Source: Halorubrum sp. PV6 (GTDB taxonomy: Archaea > Halobacteriota > Halobacteria > Halobacteriales > Haloferacaceae). From it: a stretch of 64,000 nucleotides of DNA. The notes beneath the pieces were generated by a model, which searched no databases, was not told where the DNA came from, and saw only the letters and a program-made list of their open reading frames with translations. Made by a program: the position numbers and the translations under genes. This document shows positions 25,444-33,901 of the stretch, piece by piece. The DNA lies in NCBI RefSeq assembly GCF_003990725.2, contig NZ_CP030064.1, positions 2,480,001 through 2,544,000 on the forward strand, given 5' to 3'. Positions within the stretch are counted from its first letter, which is position 1. Every line of letters begins with the position of its first letter.

Positions 25444-26409
25444 ATGGTAGAGAAGACGCAGGTTGCCAGAGGAAAGCGGATCCAGCGCCAGACGGGGAAG
25501 ACGTTCCACGTTGCGACCCGACTGCTCCCGGAGCGGATCCGGCACCCGACGTACGTGCTGTACGGGTTCTTCCGGATCGCGGACGAGGTCGTCGACGCCG
25601 AAGACACCGCGCCGCCGGACGAGCAGCGCGCGGAACTCGACCGGCTCCGACGGGCCGCGCTCGGCGAGACGACGACCGACGACCCGGTGTTGGAGGCGTT
25701 CGCCGCGGTCTGCGAGGAACACGGCATCCCCGACGAGGACGTGAACGCGTTCGTCGACGCGATGGCGTCCGACATCGACACCGACCGGTACGAGACGTAC
25801 GACGAGTTGGAGACGTACATGGACGGCTCCGCGGCCGCCGTCGGTCGGATGATGACGGCGATCATGGAGCTCGACGACGAGGCCGAGGCGAAGGCGCTCC
25901 CCCACGCGACGAAACTCGGCGAGGCGTTCCAGATGACGAACTTCATCCGAGACGTCCGCGAGGACGTGGTCGAGCGCGATCGGGTGTACCTCCCGCTCGA
26001 GACGCTCCGGCGGCACGGCGTGAGCGAGCGCCAGATCCTGGAGCTGGAGTTCGACGACGACGTGGCGGCCGCGATACGCGAGGAGCTGACCCGGACCGAG
26101 AAGCTGTACGAGGAGGGCGTCGCCGGGATCAAGTACCTCCCGGAGGGCTGCCAACTCGCCGTGTTGCTCTCGGCGGTGCTGTACGCGGACCACCACCGAC
26201 TGGTCCGAGACCTGGGGTTCGACACGGTGTCGACGACGCCGGAGCTCTCCTTCCTCCGGAAGATGTCGCTGCTCGTCCGGACCCGCTGGAAGTGGCAGTG
26301 GAACCAGGATCCGGAAGCCGTGTTCCACGAGATGTGCGGCGACTTCGGGGGAACCCACGACCCGCGTGAACACGGGCCACACGGGCCGGGAGCCGCCCAG
26401 TCGGACTGA
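25444..26409 (+). CDS. crtB: Phytoene synthase (squalene/phytoene synthase family)
   Basis: A 321-residue prenyl-transferring enzyme that condenses two geranylgeranyl diphosphates to phytoene, the first committed step to bacterioruberin. The first Asp-rich region is FRIADEVVDAED near residues 46-57 and the second is GEAFQMTNFIRDVREDVVERDRVYLP, the classic signature with DxxxD metal ligands. The length fits archaeal CrtB. I start at ATG 25444 because the upstream in-frame extension (from 25336) is Cys/Arg-rich and unlike the family. A short membrane protein gene follows 5 bp downstream. Confidence 0.95.
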   Translation: MVEKTQVARGKRIQRQTGKTFHVATRLLPERIRHPTYVLYGFFRIADEVVDAEDTAPPDEQRAELDRLRRAALGETTTDDPVLEAFAAVCEEHGIPDEDVNAFVDAMASDIDTDRYETYDELETYMDGSAAAVGRMMTAIMELDDEAEAKALPHATKLGEAFQMTNFIRDVREDVVERDRVYLPLETLRRHGVSERQILELEFDDDVAAAIREELTRTEKLYEEGVAGIKYLPEGCQLAVLLSAVLYADHHRLVRDLGFDTVSTTPELSFLRKMSLLVRTRWKWQWNQDPEAVFHEMCGDFGGTHDPREHGPHGPGAAQSD

Positions 26410-26414
26410 GAGCC

Positions 26415-26624
26415 GTGAACAGGTCTCGGTTCGTCGGCCTCGCGTTCGCCGCGTTCGGGCTGGTCTTCCTGTCGTTCATCGTCCGCGGCACGACGCGACT
26501 CGTCGCGCCGTACGAGGTCGCCGTGATGCTCTCGGCGCCGATCCTCTTCGTCGCCGCCGCGCTGTTGGTCGGGTTGGTGGCGCTCGCGGCGCTCGACGTG
26601 ACGGGGATTCGCCCGATGGAGTAG
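26415..26624 (+). CDS. Small two-helix membrane protein
   Basis: A 69-residue protein starting with GTG, 5 bp after the phytoene synthase stop, likely in the same transcript. Two hydrophobic helices (about 6-25 and 37-62) are separated by RGTTRLVAPYEVA. No known motif. Similar tiny membrane proteins accompany carotenoid genes in some haloarchaea, as far as I recall. The function is unknown. Confidence 0.65.
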   Translation: MNRSRFVGLAFAAFGLVFLSFIVRGTTRLVAPYEVAVMLSAPILFVAAALLVGLVALAALDVTGIRPME

Positions 26625-26695
26625 TCGCCCTCGGGCGGCCGGAGCGACCGAGTGAGAGTCGGAACGCCCTTTTGACCGCGGCTCCCAGTGGCCGC

Positions 26696-27973
26696 ATGGA
26701 CGTACGAACCGTCGCCGACCTCTCCCCGGCCGAGCGCCGCGCGTTCTTCGACCGCGACGCGGGCGTGGGAGCGGTCCGCGACGACGTGAGCGAAATCGTC
26801 GGCCGGGTACGCGAAGAGGGAGACGTGGCGCTGCGAGAGTTCTCCGAGGAGTTCGACGGCGTCACGGTCGGCAACATCGACGTTACGGACGACGCGGAGC
26901 GCGCACACGCCGATCTCGACGACGCGGACGACCCGGTGTTCGACGCGATCCGCGAGGCGGCCGCGAACATCCGAGCCTTCCACGAGCGGCAGCGCCCCGA
27001 CGACTGGCGAGAGACGTTCGGCGACCGCGAACTCGGGCGCCGGTTCCGCCCGCTCGACCGGGCCGGCGCGTACGTGCCCGGCGGCTCGGCGGCGTACCCC
27101 TCCAGCGCGCTGATGGGCGTGATCCCCGCGACCGTGGCGGGCGTCGGCCACGTCTCGGTCGCGACGCCGCCGGCCGAGGACCTGAACCCGGTCACGCTCG
27201 CGGCGATCCACGAGGCCGGCGCCGACGCCGTGTATCAGGTCGGGGGCGCACAGGCGATCGCCGCGCTCGCGTACGGGACGGAGACCGTGACGAACGCCCA
27301 GAAGGTGGTCGGCCCCGGCAACAAGTGGGTCACCGCCGCGAAGGCGGTCGTGCAGGGCGACGTGGAGATCGACTTCCTCGCCGGCCCAAGCGAAGTGCTC
27401 GTCCTCGCCGACGAGACGGCGGACCCCGACCTCGTCGCGGCCGACCTCGTCGCGCAGGCGGAACACGACCCGAACGCCTCCGTGGTCGCCGTCACGGACG
27501 ACGAGACCCTTGCCGACGCAGTTTCGGAGGCCGTCGAGGCGCAGGCCGCCGGACGCGAGCGCGAGGAGACGATCCGGGCCGCCCTCGACAACGACGCCTC
27601 GGGGGTCCTCCACGCCAGATCGATGCCGGAGGCCGTGTTATTCGCCGAGGAGTACGCGGCCGAACACCTCTCTATCGTCGCCGCCGACGGCGAGGCGCTC
27701 TTGAGTCGGATCACGAACGCCGGCTCGGTGTTCCTCGGCCCGTACTCGCCGGTCGCCGCCGGCGACTACGCGACCGGGACGAACCACGTGTTGCCGACCA
27801 ACGGCGGCGCGAAACGCTACGGCGGGCTCTCCGTCGACACCTTCCTCCGGTCGTCGACGGTCCAGCGGCTTGACCGCGACGCGCTCGACGACCTCTCGGA
27901 GACCGTCACGACCCTCGCCGAGGCCGAGGGGTTAGAGGCCCACGCCGAGAGCGTCAGGCGGCGGTTCGAGTAG
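26696..27973 (+). CDS. hisD: Histidinol dehydrogenase
   Basis: A 425-residue Zn-dependent enzyme oxidising L-histidinol to histidine, the last two steps of histidine synthesis. The nucleotide-like fold is seen in DRAGAYVPGGSAAYPSSALM, GGAQAIAALAYGTETV and VVGPGNKWVTAAKA. The conserved VAQAEHDPNASVV holds a zinc-site and catalytic His, and YAAEHLSIV and TFLRSSTVQRL are typical C-terminal signatures. The length matches the family. The ATG 26696 is chosen; a long upstream in-frame extension overlaps the previous genes and is Arg-rich. No other his genes are in the window, as is usual for haloarchaea. Confidence 0.96.
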   Translation: MDVRTVADLSPAERRAFFDRDAGVGAVRDDVSEIVGRVREEGDVALREFSEEFDGVTVGNIDVTDDAERAHADLDDADDPVFDAIREAAANIRAFHERQRPDDWRETFGDRELGRRFRPLDRAGAYVPGGSAAYPSSALMGVIPATVAGVGHVSVATPPAEDLNPVTLAAIHEAGADAVYQVGGAQAIAALAYGTETVTNAQKVVGPGNKWVTAAKAVVQGDVEIDFLAGPSEVLVLADETADPDLVAADLVAQAEHDPNASVVAVTDDETLADAVSEAVEAQAAGREREETIRAALDNDASGVLHARSMPEAVLFAEEYAAEHLSIVAADGEALLSRITNAGSVFLGPYSPVAAGDYATGTNHVLPTNGGAKRYGGLSVDTFLRSSTVQRLDRDALDDLSETVTTLAEAEGLEAHAESVRRRFE

Positions 27974-27994
27974 CCGTTCGTATCCCCGTCCGGC

Positions 27995-28022
27995 CTCAAT
28001 AGGAGGTATATACTTTATTGAG
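27995..28022 (+). promoter_or_regulatory. TATA box inside an inverted repeat, promoter of the phn-type operon
   Basis: CTCAATA (27995-28001) and TATTGAG (28016-28022) form a perfect inverted repeat flanking a TATATA box (28007-28012). The position, about 120 bp before the binding-protein gene, suggests a repressor or activator site overlapping the core promoter, leaving a leader of roughly 100 nt. The regulator is unknown; phosphate-dependent control is a guess from the cargo. Confidence 0.6.
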
Positions 28023-28138
28023 AAAACATATTACCTTGGAAACACCAATACCGGTACGCTGCGGTCTGGACGGGTATCGACCGCCGTATTGGGCTCATAG
28101 CAGCCTTCTTGCTCACAACCACGCCTGTTTGGGCCGTA

Positions 28139-29368
28139 ATGGTGGACAACACCGACGGACGGCAGGAATCGAACTCGCGACGGAAGTTCCTCATCGCCGG
28201 CGGCGCGGCCGCCCTCACCGGGCTCGCCGGCTGTTCCGGCGGGTCGAACTCGGGGGGCGACGGGTCGGACGGCTCCGACGGGAGCGACGGCACCGGTTCG
28301 AGCACCAGCGGGAGCGACGGCAGCAGCGGCGAGTCCGGCGACCCGATGTTAGCCGAAAACAGCGAGTTCGACCCCGCGGAACCGACGTGGGAGGGGAACA
28401 ACTACCTGTCGTCGGCGCTGGTCGACGCTGGCTACCAGCGCGGGTCGACGACCGACCTGGAGAATATGCGGAACCGGGAGGTCGAGGAGGTCCCCCACGG
28501 TCAGCCGGTCCAGGAGACCCCCAGCGACGAGAGCGAGCTGTTGGATCCCGACACGCTGGTGTTCACCGAGAGCCCGAGCGAGGACGTCCAAGGGCGGTTC
28601 GAAGAGGACTTCGAGGTGGTCTTCGACCGGATCGAGGAGGAGACCGGAAAGCCGGTCGAGTTCAGTAAGGTCGACAGTTACGCGGCGTCCGTCGAGGCGA
28701 TGCGCTCGGAGCGCGCCCACATCGCGAACTTCTCGACCGGGACGACCGCGTTCGCGGTCAACCTCGGCGGCGCGGTGCCGTTCGCGGTCGGGCTTACCCC
28801 GGAAGAAGAGTTCGGATACCGGCTGTTCGCGACCACCCGCGCCGACGCGGACGACATCCAGAGCGTCGACGACTTCGCCCGCGAGGAGGTGAAGGTCGGC
28901 CACTCCGAGCCCGCCTCGAACTCCGGGCACCAAGCCCCCTCGGCGCTCTTCGACCAGTACTTCGACGTGACGGCCGAAGAGGACTACAAGGTCAACTTCT
29001 CGGGCGGTCACGGCAACACCACCCGCGGCATCGCGGCCGGCGACTACGACGCCGGGCCAATCTGTTCGACGTGTATGGTCGACACGGTTGAGGCCCAGAG
29101 CGACCTCAGCTTCGACGACTTCAAAGTGGTGTGGGCGTCGGCGCCGTTCCCGAGCGGCCCCGTCGCGTACCGCTACAACCTCAAGCCGGAGATTCAAGAG
29201 GGGATCGAGCGAGCGTATCTCGAATCCGACTTCTCGGGGACGGCCTACGAGAAGCGGACGGGGTACAACAAGTTCGTCCCGATCGACTACAAGACGGTCT
29301 GGAAGGACATCATGATCATCCAGCGGTACAACGGCGTCGAGTACGAACGGAGCGCGCTCGGATCGTAA
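28139..29368 (+). CDS. phnD: PhnD-type substrate-binding lipoprotein
   Basis: A 409-residue solute-binding protein for an ABC importer. The N-terminus has a Tat signal (SRRKFLIAGGAAALTGLAGC) with a lipobox Cys32, then a Gly/Ser/Asp-rich linker (35-75) before the globular part. The core FEVVFDRIEEETGKPVEFSKVDSYAASVEAMRSERAHIANF pattern, GHQAPSALFDQYFDV and NTTRGIAAGDYDAG resemble PhnD/PtxB-type phosphonate and phosphite binders. It is translationally adjacent to phnC (next ATG follows immediately). The exact ligand (phosphonate, phosphite or phosphate) cannot be told. Confidence 0.88.
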   Translation: MVDNTDGRQESNSRRKFLIAGGAAALTGLAGCSGGSNSGGDGSDGSDGSDGTGSSTSGSDGSSGESGDPMLAENSEFDPAEPTWEGNNYLSSALVDAGYQRGSTTDLENMRNREVEEVPHGQPVQETPSDESELLDPDTLVFTESPSEDVQGRFEEDFEVVFDRIEEETGKPVEFSKVDSYAASVEAMRSERAHIANFSTGTTAFAVNLGGAVPFAVGLTPEEEFGYRLFATTRADADDIQSVDDFAREEVKVGHSEPASNSGHQAPSALFDQYFDVTAEEDYKVNFSGGHGNTTRGIAAGDYDAGPICSTCMVDTVEAQSDLSFDDFKVVWASAPFPSGPVAYRYNLKPEIQEGIERAYLESDFSGTAYEKRTGYNKFVPIDYKTVWKDIMIIQRYNGVEYERSALGS

Positions 29369-30199
29369 ATGCTTCGAGTCACCGACCTCCGGAAGACGTA
29401 CTCGACCGGCGACGAGGCGCTACAGGGCGTCACGATGTCGGTCGAGGGCAGCGAGACCGTCGCGATGATCGGCCCGAGCGGAGCCGGGAAGTCGACGTTT
29501 ATCCGGTGTGTCAACCGGCTAACCGAGCCGAGCGGCGGCCAGGTCCACCTCGACGACGCGGAGTTGACCGGGCTCGGTGACGACGCGCTGCGGTCGGCCC
29601 GTCGCGACATCGGCATGATCTTCCAGGAGTACAACTTGGTCGAGCGGCTGACCGTGATGGAGAACGTTCTCACGGGGCGGCTGGGGTACGTCTCCGCGTG
29701 GCAGGCGTTCCGGCGGTCGTTTCCCCCCGATGACGTCGAGCGGGCGTACCGCATCCTCGACCGGGTCGGGCTGGGCGACATGGAGAACAAACGCGTCGAC
29801 GAGCTTTCCGGCGGCCAGCGCCAGCGCGTCGGCATCGCGCGGGCGGTGATACAGCAGCCGAAGATCCTGCTGGTCGACGAGCCGACGTCGAGTCTGGACC
29901 CAGAGACCTCGGACACGGTGATGCGGCTGTTGACAGACATCGCCGCCGAACGGGAAGTGCCGGTGTTGATCAACATCCACGAGGTCGACCTCGCGATGGA
30001 GCACGCCGACCGGATCGTCGGGCTCCACGACGGCGAGCTCGTGTTCGAGGGATCGCCCTCTGAGCTCGACCAGCAGGGGCTAGACCAAGTGTATCGGGGC
30101 GCAGCGATCCCCGAAAACGCCGACAAACAGGGATCGAAGCCGGACTCGGGCGGAGACGCGCTGTCGGACGTGGACCGTCCGCTCGCGGGGGAGACCTGA
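29369..30199 (+). CDS. phnC: PhnC-type ABC transporter ATPase
   Basis: A 276-residue ATPase that powers the phosphonate-type importer. Walker A is GPSGAGKST (about 37-45), the signature [15 protein letters not shown] and Walker [13 protein letters not shown] follow, and the switch His is in [15 protein letters not shown]. The segment [19 protein letters not shown] is typical of PhnC. It starts directly after the phnD stop and ends directly before the first permease, so the genes form one transcription unit. A short acidic tail extends the C-terminus. Confidence 0.95.
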   Translation: MLRVTDLRKTYSTGDEALQGVTMSVEGSETVAMIGPSGAGKSTFIRCVNRLTEPSGGQVHLDDAELTGLGDDALRSARRDIGMIFQEYNLVERLTVMENVLTGRLGYVSAWQAFRRSFPPDDVERAYRILDRVGLGDMENKRVDELSGGQRQRVGIARAVIQQPKILLVDEPTSSLDPETSDTVMRLLTDIAAEREVPVLINIHEVDLAMEHADRIVGLHDGELVFEGSPSELDQQGLDQVYRGAAIPENADKQGSKPDSGGDALSDVDRPLAGET

Positions 30200-31000
30200 A
30201 TGGCCGCCGGCAACCGTACTTGGGAGCGGCCAACCGTCTTCCCGAATCGGGGGGTGAAGTGGGCGGTGTACGCCGGCGTCGTGGGATTCTTCCTCTGGTC
30301 GGGTGTCGGGGTCGGAGCCGACCCTGCACGGATCGCTCAGGGGCTCGGCAGCGCCGGGTCGCTCGTCGGCGACTTCCTCCCGCCCTCGGCGACCCCGCGA
30401 CAGGCCCAGCGGATTCTCGACAAGATGCTCGAAAGCGTCGCGATGGCGATGGTGTCGACGCTCACCGGAATCCTGCTCAGCGTCCCGATCGCGTTCATGG
30501 CCGCGGAGAACCTCTCGCCGAAGCCGCTGTACGCGATCAACAGGGGGTTCATCTCCGTCTCTCGGGCGTTCAACGCGATCATCGTCGGCATCATCGCGGT
30601 CAAGGCCATCGGGTTCGGACCGCTCGCGGGCATCCTCACGATCACGTTCAAGACGGTCGGCTTCTTCTCGAAGCTCCTGGCCGAAGATCTAGAGGACATC
30701 GACATGGGGTCGGTCAACGCGGTGCGGGCCGCGGGCGCCTCACCGATTCAGACGCTCTTGTACGGGGTGGTACCGCAGATAATCCCGCGGTTCGCGGGGC
30801 TCTCGGTGTACCGGTGGGACATCAACATCCGCACCTCGACCATCATCGGCATCGTCGGAGCCGGCGGGATCGGATCCGTGCTCCTGACCGCGTTCAACCG
30901 GTACGATTACCAGTACGTCACGGCCATCCTGCTTGCGATCATCGCCGTCGTCCTCGTGGCTGAGGGAGTCAGCGCGGTCGTCAGACGGAGGTACAACTGA
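30200..31000 (+). CDS. phnE: PhnE-type ABC permease (first)
   Basis: A 266-residue inner-membrane permease with about six helices. The EAA loop that docks on PhnC reads VRAAGASPIQTLLYGVVPQIIPRF, and the C-terminal YRWDINIRTSTIIGIVGAGGIG is the strong PhnE signature. It shares the TGATG junction (30998-31002) with the second permease. It would form a heterodimer with that protein to pass the substrate across the membrane. Confidence 0.94.
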   Translation: MAAGNRTWERPTVFPNRGVKWAVYAGVVGFFLWSGVGVGADPARIAQGLGSAGSLVGDFLPPSATPRQAQRILDKMLESVAMAMVSTLTGILLSVPIAFMAAENLSPKPLYAINRGFISVSRAFNAIIVGIIAVKAIGFGPLAGILTITFKTVGFFSKLLAEDLEDIDMGSVNAVRAAGASPIQTLLYGVVPQIIPRFAGLSVYRWDINIRTSTIIGIVGAGGIGSVLLTAFNRYDYQYVTAILLAIIAVVLVAEGVSAVVRRRYN

Positions 31001-31794
31001 TGGCGATCGAACAACCGAGCTGGCAGCGGTTCGACCGGCGGCGGCGTATCGCCCGGTTCGTCCTCCTGCTGACCGCCGCCGTCACCGTGATCGCCTCGTG
31101 GCGGTTCATGGATACCGGCGTCGCCAGGCCGGAGACGATCCCGCGAGAGGTGAGCGACCTTTTGACTCGGATGTACCCGCCGGATGTGGCGTACACCACT
31201 CAGATCGTCCAGCCGCTGGTCGAGACGGTCCAGATTGCCGCGCTCGGAACGCTCGGCGCCTTCGTGCTCGCGATCCCGGTGGCGTTGCTCGCGGCCGAGA
31301 ACACCACGCCGAACGGCGCGACATTCTGGCTCGGGAAGCTCATCGTAACGGTAAGCCGGTCGGTCAACACCATCATCTGGGCCCTGTTCTTCGTCGTGCT
31401 GTTCGGATCGGGTCCGCTCGCCGGCGCCGTCGCCATCGTGTTCCGCTCTGTCGGCTTCCTCGGGAAGCTGCTCGGAGAGGAGATCGAAGAGATAGACTTC
31501 GGTCAGGTCGAGGCGGTCCGCGCGTCCGGCGCGTCACAGGCGCAAGTGTTGCTCTACGGCATCCTCCCGCAAGTCAAGCCCGCGCTGGTCGGGCTGTCGA
31601 TTTACCGCTGGGACATCAACATCCGCGACTCGACGGTGCTCGGGTTCGTGGGTGCCGGCGGCATCGGCGTGGAGCTGTTCCGCGCGGTCAACGCCTTCGC
31701 GTGGCAGTCGGTCGCGATGGTGTTGATCGTCATCCTCGGGGTGGTGGTCGTCACCGAGAGCCTATCGGCGTACACGCGGGGGCTGGTTCGATGA
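31000..31794 (+). CDS. phnE: PhnE-type ABC permease (second)
   Basis: A 264-residue permease paralogous to the preceding one. It shows the same signatures: EEIDFGQVEAVRASGASQAQVLLYGILPQ for the EAA loop and YRWDINIRDSTVLGFVGAGGIG near the C-terminus. It overlaps the previous gene by one base and the following HAD gene by four (ATGA at 31791-31794), indicating translational coupling. Two distinct PhnE subunits are usual for this transporter class in haloarchaea. Confidence 0.94.
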   Translation: MAIEQPSWQRFDRRRRIARFVLLLTAAVTVIASWRFMDTGVARPETIPREVSDLLTRMYPPDVAYTTQIVQPLVETVQIAALGTLGAFVLAIPVALLAAENTTPNGATFWLGKLIVTVSRSVNTIIWALFFVVLFGSGPLAGAVAIVFRSVGFLGKLLGEEIEEIDFGQVEAVRASGASQAQVLLYGILPQVKPALVGLSIYRWDINIRDSTVLGFVGAGGIGVELFRAVNAFAWQSVAMVLIVILGVVVVTESLSAYTRGLVR

Positions 31795-32564
31795 GTTCGT
31801 TCAGACCCGACGCGTACGACGTGGTGCTGTTCGACATGGACGGCGTCGTGTTGGAAAGCCCCGGTATCGACCCCGCGATCCGCTCGCGAGCCTTGGACAA
31901 CGTGCTCGACGACCGTGGTCTGACCGTACCGTCGGCACTTCGCGAGCGGCTGGAACGTGACGCGTACGACGAAGCGTTCCGCGCGGCCTGCGAGGAACTG
32001 GCGGTCGACCCTAGACCCCTCTTCCGGGCGCGCGAGGAGCGGAGCGCGGAACGCGCAATCGAGCGGTTGGCGGCCGGGGCGCGGCGCCTCCACCGGGACG
32101 TCGAGGCCCTCGACGTGCTGTCCGATCGCGCGACGCTCGGGCTGGTGAGCAACAACTACCACCCCACCGTCGAGTTCGTCGTCGATCACTTCCGGCTCGA
32201 CACGTTCGCGTTCGTCCGCGGCCGCGACCCCGGCCCAGACGGATTCCGGCGGCGCAAGCCGAACCCGCACTACCTCGAGGAGGCCCTCAACGCTCTCGAC
32301 GCGACCGACGGGATCTACGTCGGAGACCGCGCGACCGACGTGCTCGCCGCCGAGCGAGCCGGGATCGACAGCGCGTTCCTGCGGCGCGACCACAACGCCG
32401 ACCGAGACCTCAGCGTGGAGCCGACCGTCGAGATCGAGAGCCTCCGGGACCTCTTGGACATCCCCGACGCCTCGCCCTCCGACGCGCCCGCAACTCGATC
32501 AGACCCCGCCGGCTCGTCGGACTCGCAGACCGACCGGGGTCGCTCGTCGGGTTCGTCCGAGTAG
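31791..32564 (+). CDS. HAD-superfamily hydrolase coupled to the phn-type transporter
   Basis: A 257-residue phosphatase-like protein. HAD motif I is VLFDMDGVVLE with the nucleophile and acid Asp pair; motif II is LGLVSNNY, and motif III/IV are RKPNPHYLEEAL and IYVGDRATDVLAAERAG. The cap domain is the helical C1 type found in phosphoglycolate phosphatase and phosphonatase. The ATGA overlap with phnE argues that it acts on the imported compound or its product. A Ser/Asp-rich tail of about 30 residues follows the core. It lacks an obvious phosphonatase Lys motif, so the chemistry is open. Confidence 0.88.
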   Translation: MSSFRPDAYDVVLFDMDGVVLESPGIDPAIRSRALDNVLDDRGLTVPSALRERLERDAYDEAFRAACEELAVDPRPLFRAREERSAERAIERLAAGARRLHRDVEALDVLSDRATLGLVSNNYHPTVEFVVDHFRLDTFAFVRGRDPGPDGFRRRKPNPHYLEEALNALDATDGIYVGDRATDVLAAERAGIDSAFLRRDHNADRDLSVEPTVEIESLRDLLDIPDASPSDAPATRSDPAGSSDSQTDRGRSSGSSE

Positions 32565-32667
32565 AGCGGGCGCGGCGGCTCCCACCTGCCCGCTCGCGCG
32601 GCTCCGGTCCCGCGCCCGCCACGCGCCGCCAGAAACGGTTATCTCCCGCCGTGGCGTCGGTACTGGA

Positions 32668-33855
32668 ATGATACCGTCGCTTTCCGCGTTGTTCGAGGGG
32701 TTCTCGGCGGTCGAGGCGACGGTCGCGGTCCTCGCCATCTCCGTCGTCGCCGCGCTGGGGATGGAGTTCGTCGTCTTGCGAATCGCCCGCCGCTACGTCT
32801 CGACCACCGAGTCGAAGTACGACGACATCATCATCGCGTCGCTTCGCGCCCCGCTGGTCGTCACCGCCGCGCTCGCCGGGGTGTACGTCCTCACGCAGGT
32901 GCCGACGGTCCGGGCCTCCGTCCTCGTCGACCCGCAGCTGCTCGACGACATCTTCGGTCGCCCCTCGCTTTCCGTGATCATCCTCGTGTGGGCACACGCC
33001 GCCAACGCCGTCGTGAACCGGCTCGTCGCCGCGGTCAACGAGGAGGGGAACCGCTTCGACTTCGCGCCCGTCTTCTCGAACGTCTGGACGCTCGCGGTCC
33101 TCGTGGGGAGCGCGGGGACCCTGCTGTGGCTGTGGGGCATCGAGATCACCCCGCTGCTCGGCGCGGCCGGCGTCGCCGGCATCGCGGTCGGCTTCGCCGC
33201 GAAAGACACCGTCGCGAACTTCTTCGGGGGGATCGCGCTGTACTTCGACGACACCTACAAGATCGGCGATTACATCGTCTTAGACGACGGCACCGCCGGC
33301 ACCGTCATCAAGGTCGGCGTGCGCTCGACGACGCTGCTCACCCGCGACGAGGTGTTGGTGACCGTACCGAACGCCGCGCTCAACGCCGCGAAGGTGACGA
33401 ACGAGTCGGCGCCACAGCGTCGTCGTCGCGTCCGGGTCCCGATCGGCGTCGCCTACGGGACGGACATCGACGCGTTCGAGGCGCTCGCGATCGAGGTGGT
33501 GCAGGCCGAATCGCTCGTCCTCGATTCCCCGAAGCCGCGAGCCCGGCTCCGGTCGTTCGGCGACTCGGCGCTCCAGTACGAGATCCTCTGTTGGGTGAAC
33601 GGGCCGACGCGTCGCCGCCGCGCGCAGCACGAACTCAACCGCGCGTTATATAAAGCGCTGAACGACGCCGACATCGAGATCCCGTACCCGAAACGCGACG
33701 TGACGGTCACGACCGGCCCGGACCCGAGCGTCGAGGTCCCGGACGAGCGAGGAGCCGGGCAGGCGGCCGTCGACGGCGGGACCGCGGCCGGGCGCAACGG
33801 CGAGAGTGCGGCCGAGCGCGACGGCGAGAGTGCGGCCGAGCGCGACGGCAACTGA
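32668..33855 (+). CDS. MscS-type mechanosensitive ion channel
   Basis: A 395-residue small-conductance channel. Four N-terminal helices lead to the pore-lining TM3 with GAAGVAGIAVGFAAKDTVANFFGGIALYFDDTYKIGDYI, the Gly/Ala-rich MscS signature. The cytosolic beta and alpha/beta domains follow (VGVRSTTLLTRDEVLVTVPNAAL). It relieves turgor during osmotic downshift. The C-terminal 50 residues are disordered, and 24-bp tandem repeats (33799-33822, 33823-33846) encode a doubled GESAAERD. It is a stand-alone gene with a TATA-like GTTATC about 30 nt upstream. Confidence 0.93.
   Translation: MIPSLSALFEGFSAVEATVAVLAISVVAALGMEFVVLRIARRYVSTTESKYDDIIIASLRAPLVVTAALAGVYVLTQVPTVRASVLVDPQLLDDIFGRPSLSVIILVWAHAANAVVNRLVAAVNEEGNRFDFAPVFSNVWTLAVLVGSAGTLLWLWGIEITPLLGAAGVAGIAVGFAAKDTVANFFGGIALYFDDTYKIGDYIVLDDGTAGTVIKVGVRSTTLLTRDEVLVTVPNAALNAAKVTNESAPQRRRRVRVPIGVAYGTDIDAFEALAIEVVQAESLVLDSPKPRARLRSFGDSALQYEILCWVNGPTRRRRAQHELNRALYKALNDADIEIPYPKRDVTVTTGPDPSVEVPDERGAGQAAVDGGTAAGRNGESAAERDGESAAERDGN
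33799..33846 (+). repeat. Perfect 24-bp tandem repeat in the MscS gene tail
   Basis: Two identical in-frame units, 33799-33822 and 33823-33846, each encode GESAAERD in the disordered C-terminus. This is consistent with slippage in a tolerant region. Confidence 0.9.
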
Positions 33856-33901
33856 GACCACCGATTTCGGCGGCGGCGCCGTCAGCGATCCTCCAGCAGG
33901 G

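Noticed and set aside
28139-32564. Phosphate-specific Pst transporter
   Set aside because: The permease signatures and gene order are those of the PhnCDE type, not PstSCAB.
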